NCBI GenBank assembly: GCA_035762175.1
Contig: DASTPP010000323.1
Coordinates: forward strand, 1-12,595
Direction: 5' to 3'
Source of the DNA: DASTPP01 sp035762175
Lineage (GTDB): Bacteria; Myxococcota_A; Polyangia; Polyangiales; Polyangiaceae
Length of the DNA: 12,595 bases
Part shown: positions 8,880 through 12,595 of the stretch, piece after piece
Layout of the letters: each line of letters opens with the position of its first letter
Position numbering within the stretch: the first letter of the stretch is position 1
Position numbers and translations under genes: made by a program
The notes under the pieces: model-generated
Database searches by the model: none
Told to the model about the DNA's origin: nothing
Seen by the model: the letters and a program-made list of their open reading frames with translations, nothing else

Positions 8880-8911
8880 ATTAAAGTCTCTGGGCCGGGC
8901 CGCCGCGTCAA
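8880..8911 (-). promoter_or_regulatory. Candidate promoter for the TonB-like gene
   Basis: On the minus strand TTGACG (8911-8906) and TTTAAT (8885-8880) are separated by 20 bases, longer than the optimal 17. GAGAC (8874-8878) and GTCTC (8887-8891) form an inverted repeat around the -10, which could be an operator. The implied leader is only about five bases. Confidence 0.35.
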
Positions 8912-8966
8912 TGCGGGAAACCCTCAAAAACGGCGCCCGGCGGCGCCCCGTGGTAGCGTCGATGTC

Positions 8967-9080
8967 ATGCGCTTTTTCGAGGCCCTGCGCACGCCGCTCA
9001 CCCCCCTTCGCGGGCCGCAGGCACGCAACCTTACGCGCCCGTCAGGCGGGCGCGGCGGCCGGCCGGGGGGCCGGGGCTGA
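8967..9080 (+). CDS. Possible 37-residue leader peptide ahead of meaB
   Basis: ATG at 8967 opens a frame beginning MRFFEALRTPLTPLRGPQ and ending in TGA at 9078-9080, which shares its last base with the meaB ATG (TGATG). That arrangement is typical of translational coupling. The N-terminal half looks protein-like, while the second half is Gly/Arg-rich, as any GC-rich frame can be. There is no Shine-Dalgarno sequence. The TGGTAGCGT box ends seven bases before the ATG, so a leaderless start is conceivable. I cannot show it is translated. Confidence 0.25.
   Translation: MRFFEALRTPLTPLRGPQARNLTRPSGGRGGRPGGRG
9034..9054 (+). promoter_or_regulatory. Hairpin just upstream of meaB
   Basis: CGCGCCCG (9034-9041) and CGGGCGCG (9047-9054) form a perfect 8-bp stem with loop TCAGG, ending 25 bases before the meaB ATG. 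The following GGCCGGCCGGGGGGCCGG is also self-complementary, so the ribosome site may be buried unless ribosomes reading the upstream frame open it. Confidence 0.4.
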
Positions 9081-10096
9081 TGGCGCACCCGCTCGTCGAG
9101 GGGGTCCTGCGCCACGACGTGCGCGCGACGGCGCGGGCCTGCCGCGTCTGCGACGACCGGCGGCCGGGCTACCTCGAGCTTTTGCGCGAGCTCTTCCCGC
9201 ACACGGGCAAGGCCTTCCGGGTGGGGGTGACGGGCAACCCGGGCGCGGGCAAGAGCACCCTGGTCGACCGGCTCATCGAGGCCTACCGCGGGCAAGGCAA
9301 GCGCGTCGCCGCGCTCGCGGTCGACCCGACCAGCCCCTTCTCGGGCGGCGCCATCCTGGGCGACCGCATTCGAATGCAGCGGCACTTCGAAGATCCGATG
9401 GTGTTCATCCGCAGCGTCGCGACGCGCGGCGCGCTCGGGGGGCTGTCGCGCTCGACCTGGGACGTCACCCAGGTGCTCGACGCCTGGGGCGCCGACGTCA
9501 TCGTCATCGAGACCGTGGGCGTCGGCCAAGACGAGCTCGAGATCGCCAAGGGCGCGCACTCGACCCTGGTCGTCGTGCCCCCCGGCCTCGGCGACGACGT
9601 GCAGGCGAGCAAGGCGGGGCTGCTCGAGTGCGCCGACGTCTTCGCCGTCAACAAGGCCGACCGCGAGGGCGCCGACGCCACCGTGCGCGACCTCGAGGCC
9701 ATGATCGCCCTCGGCGGCGAGCTCGCCTCGGCCGGCGCGCACTCGCGCGGGCACGCCGCCGGCCACCTCGACCTCGCCCGCGAGCGGGTGCGGCACGGCG
9801 AGGGCGCCTGGGTGCCGCCGGTGCTCAAGAGCGTCGCCACCAAGCGCGAGGGGGTCGACGCCATCGTCGCCGCGCTCGACGCCCACCGCGCCTGGCTCGC
9901 GACGCCCGCCGGCGCCGAGCGCTGGCGGGCGCGCCAGGGCGAGCACCTGCGCGCCCTCTTGCGCGACGCGATGCTCGAGCGGCTCGAGCTGCGCCTCGGC
10001 CCGACCATCGAGGGCCTCGTCGAGCGCGTCGCCCGGCGCGAGCTCGACCCCTACGCCGCCAGCGACGAAGCCCTCGACGCGCTCTTGCGGCTCGGC
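9080..10096 (+). CDS. meaB: MeaB/ArgK-type GTPase, methylmalonyl-CoA mutase chaperone (recognisable part)
   Basis: A G3E-family GTPase that gates cobalamin loading and protects methylmalonyl-CoA mutase from inactivation. The P-loop GNPGAGKST is at residues 52-60, followed by ALAVDPTSPFSGGAILGDR, the Walker-B/switch segment VIVIETVGVGQDE, and the guanine-specificity motif NKAD. The C-terminal helix ends around DPYAASDEALDALLRLG, residue 339. Known members are about 310-340 residues, so a stop is expected close to 10096-10130. None exists in this frame until TAA at 11318-11320; the coordinates given here therefore end where family similarity ends, with no stop codon. A TAA at 10170-10172 lies in the +1 frame, so a one-base shift would yield a normal-sized protein. 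The mutase genes are not in the window. Confidence 0.9.
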
Positions 10097-10109
10097 GCCC
10101 CGGCGGCAC

Positions 10110-10221
10110 CGAGCCATTTACCCCGGCTCGCACGTCGACGGCGCCCGGCCCGCGCGGCGCGGCCGCGCGTAACGTGCCGCACGCCCGGAGCGACGCCGGT
10201 ACGCCGCCGGCGTGCGAGCCG
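10110..10221. promoter_or_regulatory. Nested hairpins between convergent meaB and the RluD-type gene
   Basis: CGAGCC/GGCTCG (10110-10115 with 10125-10130) forms a 6-bp hairpin. CGGCTCGCACG (10124-10134) pairs perfectly over 11 bp with CGTGCGAGCCG (10211-10221). Inside, ACGCCGG/CCGGCGT (10193-10199 with 10207-10213) forms a 7-bp stem. The symmetry suits a bidirectional transcription-ending structure, though no T-run is present. Confidence 0.5.
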
Positions 10222-10228
10222 CTCTGCT

Positions 10229-11257
10229 CTACCGGGGGGCGGCGGGCGGCGCGGGCACCTCGCCCCCGAGCTCGCGCAGCGCCTCGGCCATGTCGTCGGG
10301 CACGGCCGAGGTCCAGCGCAGGCTCTGCCCGGTCGCCGGGTGCACGAAGCCCAGGACCTCGGCGTGAAGGGCCTGGCGGCCCAGGCGCTCGGCGAGGCGG
10401 CGCAGCCGCGGGTCGGACGGGGGCCGCCCGTAAATCGGATCGCCGAGTACGGGCGTGCCGGCCGCCTCGGCGAGGTGCACGCGGATCTGGTGGGTTCGAC
10501 CGGTCTCGAGGCGGCAGCGCACGAGCGTCGCCTTGCCGGCGGCGAGGCGTCCGAGCACCTCGATGTGCGTGACGGCGCGCTTGCCCGCGGGCAGGCGCGA
10601 GGTGAAGCGGAGCCGGTCGGTCGGGTGCCGGCCGTGGGGGCGGCTGACGGTCTGCGCCGCCGTCGGGCCCGCGGCGATGGCGACGTAGCTGCGCTCGATG
10701 TCGTGCGCGGCGAAGAGGGCCTTGAGCCCCTCGCGCGCGCGGGGCTTCTTCGCGACGACCATCAGGCCGCTCGTGCCCTTGTCGAGCCGGTGCACGATGC
10801 CCGGGCGGGGCAGCCCCTCGGCGCCGCGGTCGCGCTCGTCGTCGGGGGCGAGCGGGCCGCGGGCGAGCAGGCCGTTGACGAGCGTGCCCTCGGGGTGGCC
10901 CCGCGACGGGTGCACGACGAGGCCGGCGGGCTTGTCGACGACGACGAGCCACTCGTCTTCGAAGACGACGCGGAACGACACGCCCGGGTCGGGCCGCGCG
11001 TCGGAGGGCGGCGGCGGCAGCGGGTCGGCCCAGAGCTCGGCGCCCGCCCGCACGCGCTCGCCCGCCTTGCCGGCGGCGCGGCCGTCGACGAGCACCCGGC
11101 CGGCCTCGACCCAGCGCTGCACCTCGCCGCGGCTCGGCGCCTCGGCCCCGGCCTCGGCGCGCAAGAGGCCCACGAGGGCCTGGTCGAGGCGGGCCCGATC
11201 GAGCTCGGCCGGCACGCGAAAGCGCCGCCCGGCCGGCGACCCCCCGCCCCCGCTCAC
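10229..11257 (-). CDS. rluD: RluA-family 23S rRNA pseudouridine synthase, RluD-like
   Basis: A 342-residue enzyme from GTG 11257, which overlaps the TGA of the upstream gene (GTGA); TTG at 11260 would add one residue. An N-terminal S4 RNA-binding domain (about 12-80: RARLDQALVGLL, GEVQRWVEAGRVLVDG) precedes the catalytic domain: VVFEDEWLVVVDKPAGLVVHP, then GIVHRLDKGTSGLMVVAK, whose Asp (residue 159) is the invariant nucleophile, and the RTHQIRVHLAEAAGTPVLGDPIYG block. Family members convert uridine to pseudouridine in large-subunit rRNA; the S4 domain plus length point to RluD, whose E. coli targets are in helix 69. RluC or another paralogue cannot be ruled out from sequence alone. It is translationally coupled to the 87-residue gene and convergent with meaB. 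Confidence 0.94.
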   Translation of the reverse strand: MSGGGGSPAGRRFRVPAELDRARLDQALVGLLRAEAGAEAPSRGEVQRWVEAGRVLVDGRAAGKAGERVRAGAELWADPLPPPPSDARPDPGVSFRVVFEDEWLVVVDKPAGLVVHPSRGHPEGTLVNGLLARGPLAPDDERDRGAEGLPRPGIVHRLDKGTSGLMVVAKKPRAREGLKALFAAHDIERSYVAIAAGPTAAQTVSRPHGRHPTDRLRFTSRLPAGKRAVTHIEVLGRLAAGKATLVRCRLETGRTHQIRVHLAEAAGTPVLGDPIYGRPPSDPRLRRLAERLGRQALHAEVLGFVHPATGQSLRWTSAVPDDMAEALRELGGEVPAPPAAPR

Positions 11258-11517
11258 CAAATCTTCGACTTTATGTGCCCCTTCGACTTGATGAGAATGT
11301 CGACGAGCGCCCGGTCGTAAAAGTTCTTCTGATAAAGCTGCGGCGAGACGCGGCTCTTGTAGAGCGCGCGCCCCTCTTCGATCTCTTCGGAGAGCAGGTC
11401 GAACAGGTTATCTTGCTGGATGCCCTCGATGATCTTCTCTTCGTTGTAAAGAGAGAGGTCGCTCGCGATGGCGCGGGCGAGCCGGCGGGCCGCTTCTTCG
11501 GTCTCGATCAGGGGCAT
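11254..11517 (-). CDS. Conserved small protein of unknown function, coupled to the RluD-type gene
   Basis: An 87-residue protein beginning MPLIETEEAARRLARAIAS and ending KGHIKSKIW. It is acidic in the middle (DLLSEEIEEG), basic at the end, predicted almost fully helical, and lacks cysteines, signal peptide and membrane segment, so it is probably cytoplasmic. I do not recognise a named family, although it looks like a conserved deltaproteobacterial protein. It contains more Ile, Asn, Lys and Tyr, and is visibly less GC-rich, than its neighbours, which suggests strong constraint on the protein. GAGG (11526-11529) lies eight bases before the ATG and a good promoter sits just upstream. Its stop overlaps the next start as GTGA, which suggests a shared function with rRNA modification or simple co-transcription. 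Confidence 0.9.
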   Translation of the reverse strand: MPLIETEEAARRLARAIASDLSLYNEEKIIEGIQQDNLFDLLSEEIEEGRALYKSRVSPQLYQKNFYDRALVDILIKSKGHIKSKIW

Positions 11518-11545
11518 GGGCGCAACCTCGGTGCCAAGGGCGCGC

Positions 11546-11575
11546 AGTATCGCCCCGGCCCCCGCCGCCTGTCAA
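11546..11575 (-). promoter_or_regulatory. Sigma-70-type promoter for the small gene and rluD
   Basis: On the minus strand a perfect TTGACA (11575-11570), an 18-base spacer and GATACT (11551-11546, four of six consensus bases) point at the ATG at 11517. The predicted start is near 11539, giving a leader of about 22 bases that contains the GAGG ribosome site. This is the best promoter in the window. Confidence 0.72.
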
Positions 11576-11751
11576 AGCGCCGGCGGCCCCGCGCGCCGCA
11601 ACGCCCGGGGCGCGGGGCCGAGGCCCGACGCGCGGCGCGCCCTCGGGCCCGCGCCCGGGCGGCGCCCCGAAGGCACCCAGGGGCGAGAGCGCGCCGGCTC
11701 GGCGCCGCCGGGCGCGCGGGCGCGCCGGCTCGGGGCAGGCCACCGCATCCA

Positions 11752-11848
11752 GGCGTCGGGTGCGCCTTATGCGCTCGGAGGCCTGGTCCCCTGCTGTCGG
11801 AGCCCGAAGGGCGAGTGCCCGCCGAGCGCGCGAGGCGCACCCGACGCC
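11752..11848. repeat. 97-nt structured inverted-repeat element next to maf
   Basis: GGCGTCGGGTGCGCC (11752-11766) is the perfect reverse complement of 11834-11848. Inside, after a symmetric 4x4 internal loop, GCGCTCGG (11771-11778) pairs with CCGAGCGC (11822-11829). Inside that are two small hairpins, TCGG-AGC-CCGA (11797-11807) and GGGC-GAGT-GCCC (11809-11820). It begins five bases after the maf stop. It may be a 3' transcript structure, a small RNA or a miniature mobile palindrome. Confidence 0.8.
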
Positions 11849-11852
11849 CGGC

Positions 11853-12461
11853 TCAGCGCCCCGCGGCGAGCGGGAACGAGTCGACAACACCGAGACGCCG
11901 CAGCGCGATGACCAGCTCGCAGGCCGGCAGGCCCACCACGTTCGTGTACGAGCCGTTGATCGAGGCGACGGCGAAGCCGCCGACGCCCTGCACCGCGTAG
12001 CCCCCCGCCTTGTCGCGCCCCTCGCCGGTGGCCACGTACGCCGCCACCTCGTCGGGCGCGAGGTCGCGGAAGCACACGTCGGTCACCACGGTCTGCGCGA
12101 AGGCCTCGCCGCCCCGCCGCACGAGGGCGAAGCGCGTCATCACGTGGTGCGTGCGCCCCGAGAGGGCGCGCAGCATCGCCGCGTTTTCGTCGTCGTCGGC
12201 GGGCTTGCCGAGCAGTCGGCCCTCGAGCACGACGACGGTGTCGGCGACGAGCACGACGGCCAGGCGCCGCCGCGCCGCCTCAGCCTCGGCAAGCCTGCGC
12301 TTCTCGTCGACGACCCGCTCGAGGTACGCGTCGACGCCCTCGCCCGGCCGCCGGCTCTCGTCGGCGTCGACGCCCGCCGCCTCGAAGGGCAGGCCGAGCG
12401 TGGTCAAGATCTCACGCCGCCGCGGCGAGCCCGACGCGAGAAAAATCGGCTCGAAGGCCAT
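11853..12461 (-). CDS. maf: Maf-family nucleoside triphosphate pyrophosphatase
   Basis: A 202-residue enzyme that hydrolyses non-canonical or UTP/dTTP nucleotides to monophosphate and pyrophosphate; Maf is also linked to arrest of septum formation. Conserved blocks are FLASGSPRRREIL (7-19, nucleotide-binding loop), VLVADTVVV with the catalytic-type Asp74, GKPADDDEN (85-93), and DKAGGYAVQGVGGFAV (150-165). The DKAG-GYA-QG form matches the YhdE (dTTP/UTP) subgroup more than the YceF (m7GTP) subgroup. The frame is open upstream to 12575, but that part is Gly/Arg-rich and reads through the tandem repeat, so the ATG at 12461 at the start of homology is used. AAGGG lies six bases upstream. The gene runs toward the structured element and then the small-gene/rluD unit, which has its own promoter. 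Confidence 0.95.
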   Translation of the reverse strand: MAFEPIFLASGSPRRREILTTLGLPFEAAGVDADESRRPGEGVDAYLERVVDEKRRLAEAEAARRRLAVVLVADTVVVLEGRLLGKPADDDENAAMLRALSGRTHHVMTRFALVRRGGEAFAQTVVTDVCFRDLAPDEVAAYVATGEGRDKAGGYAVQGVGGFAVASINGSYTNVVGLPACELVIALRRLGVVDSFPLAAGR

Positions 12462-12533
12462 AGAGGCCCTTGCTTTAGCACAGCCGAGAGCGCCGCGCGG
12501 GCGCCTCGGCCGGCGCCGCCTGCCCCGCCCCCC

Positions 12534-12595
12534 GCCTCCCCCACCCCCCGCCGGAACGCCCCCCGCCTCCCCCACCCCCCGCCGGAACGCCCCCC
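12534..12595. repeat. 31-bp tandem repeat running off the right edge
   Basis: Two exact consecutive copies of a 31-base unit (12534-12564 and 12565-12595) begin GCCTCCCCCA and end GGAACGCCCCCC. The second ends exactly at the window edge, so the array may continue. Partially similar C-rich DNA precedes it. The minus strand carries repeated G-runs able to form G-quadruplexes. Confidence 0.9.

Larger units (their letters stand above)
10097..11320 (+). other. Stop-less extension of the meaB frame, antisense to the RluD-type gene
   Basis: From 10097 the meaB frame stays open for about 407 codons, running through the short convergent gap and then opposite the whole pseudouridine synthase gene. The predicted residues are Arg/Ala/Gly/Pro-rich with no domain I recognise. 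I do not regard this stretch as a real protein segment. It is recorded because it is the only in-frame end available to meaB. Confidence 0.6.
11518..11852. other. 335-base gap between maf and the small conserved gene
   Basis: No credible gene is present; open frames here are GC-driven and lack protein-like content. The right end holds a long structured inverted repeat (11752-11848). The middle is low-complexity GC with a 14-base direct repeat GCGCGCCGGCTCGG (11689-11702 and 11720-11733). The left end holds the leftward promoter (11546-11575). Confidence 0.7.

Noticed and set aside
8869..9079. A cobalamin riboswitch ahead of meaB
   Set aside because: No B12-box-like conserved core is visible and the gap is short; only simple hairpins were found.
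8110..10572. An 820-codon rightward frame crossing the TonB-like gene and meaB
   Set aside because: It is Arg/Gly-rich and overlaps two real genes in other frames; no conserved motif.
11408..11911. Frames of 110-160 codons in the maf/small-gene gap on both strands
   Set aside because: They overlap the structured element or real genes, lack ribosome sites and are made of Arg/Ala/Gly/Pro runs.
12462..12575. N-terminal extension of Maf
   Set aside because: The extra 38 residues are Gly/Arg-rich, encoded by the tandem repeat and flanking GC DNA, and precede the conserved Maf start.

Overview
The window is very GC-rich on both strands and reads like chromosome from a Myxococcota/Deltaproteobacteria-type bacterium, probably an uncultured lineage. 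This placement is an inference. It rests on codon use, an OmpA protein with thrombospondin type-3 repeats, a TonB-like protein with a proline-rich linker, a 600-residue-class acyl-CoA dehydrogenase, MeaB, and a proline-rich secreted protein with a zinc-ribbon-like tail. No phage, transposase, CRISPR array, rRNA or tRNA gene is visible, and nothing amounts to a recognisable new defence or biosynthetic system. The unusual signals are in the spaces between genes and at gene ends.

Left part (1-5210): a leftward membrane-anchored secreted protein of unknown function (84-1388) diverges from a rightward OmpA-family protein (1517-3391). Then come ruvC (3563-4075) and the lipoprotein carrier lolA (4395-5096), closed by a canonical intrinsic terminator with eight T residues (5171-5210). 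The 319-base gap before lolA holds a perfect 38-bp palindrome.

Middle part (5211-8868): a long-chain-type acyl-CoA dehydrogenase (5348-7195) is joined by a GTGA overlap to an exported formylglycine-generating-enzyme-fold protein that lacks the catalytic cysteines (7192-8052). This pair converges on a leftward TonB-like gene (8104-8868). The convergent junction is an imperfect 33-34 bp tandem duplication carrying the stop codons of both genes.

Right part (8869-12595): meaB, the GTPase chaperone of methylmalonyl-CoA mutase, runs rightward from 9080, possibly behind a 37-codon leader. It has no in-frame stop where the protein family ends. The leftward genes are maf (nucleotide pyrophosphatase, 11853-12461), then an 87-residue conserved protein coupled by GTGA to an RluD-type pseudouridine synthase (10229-11517, with a good promoter at 11546-11575). 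Between maf and this pair lies a roughly 97-nt, highly structured inverted repeat. The window ends inside a 31-bp tandem repeat.

Functional themes are envelope biogenesis (OmpA, LolA, TonB), acyl-CoA and propionyl-CoA metabolism (acyl-CoA dehydrogenase, MeaB), and housekeeping (RuvC, RluD, Maf). The genes form short transcription units, not one system. A TGGTAG motif seen on the + strand only in the gaps before four rightward genes may be the -10 signature of this lineage.
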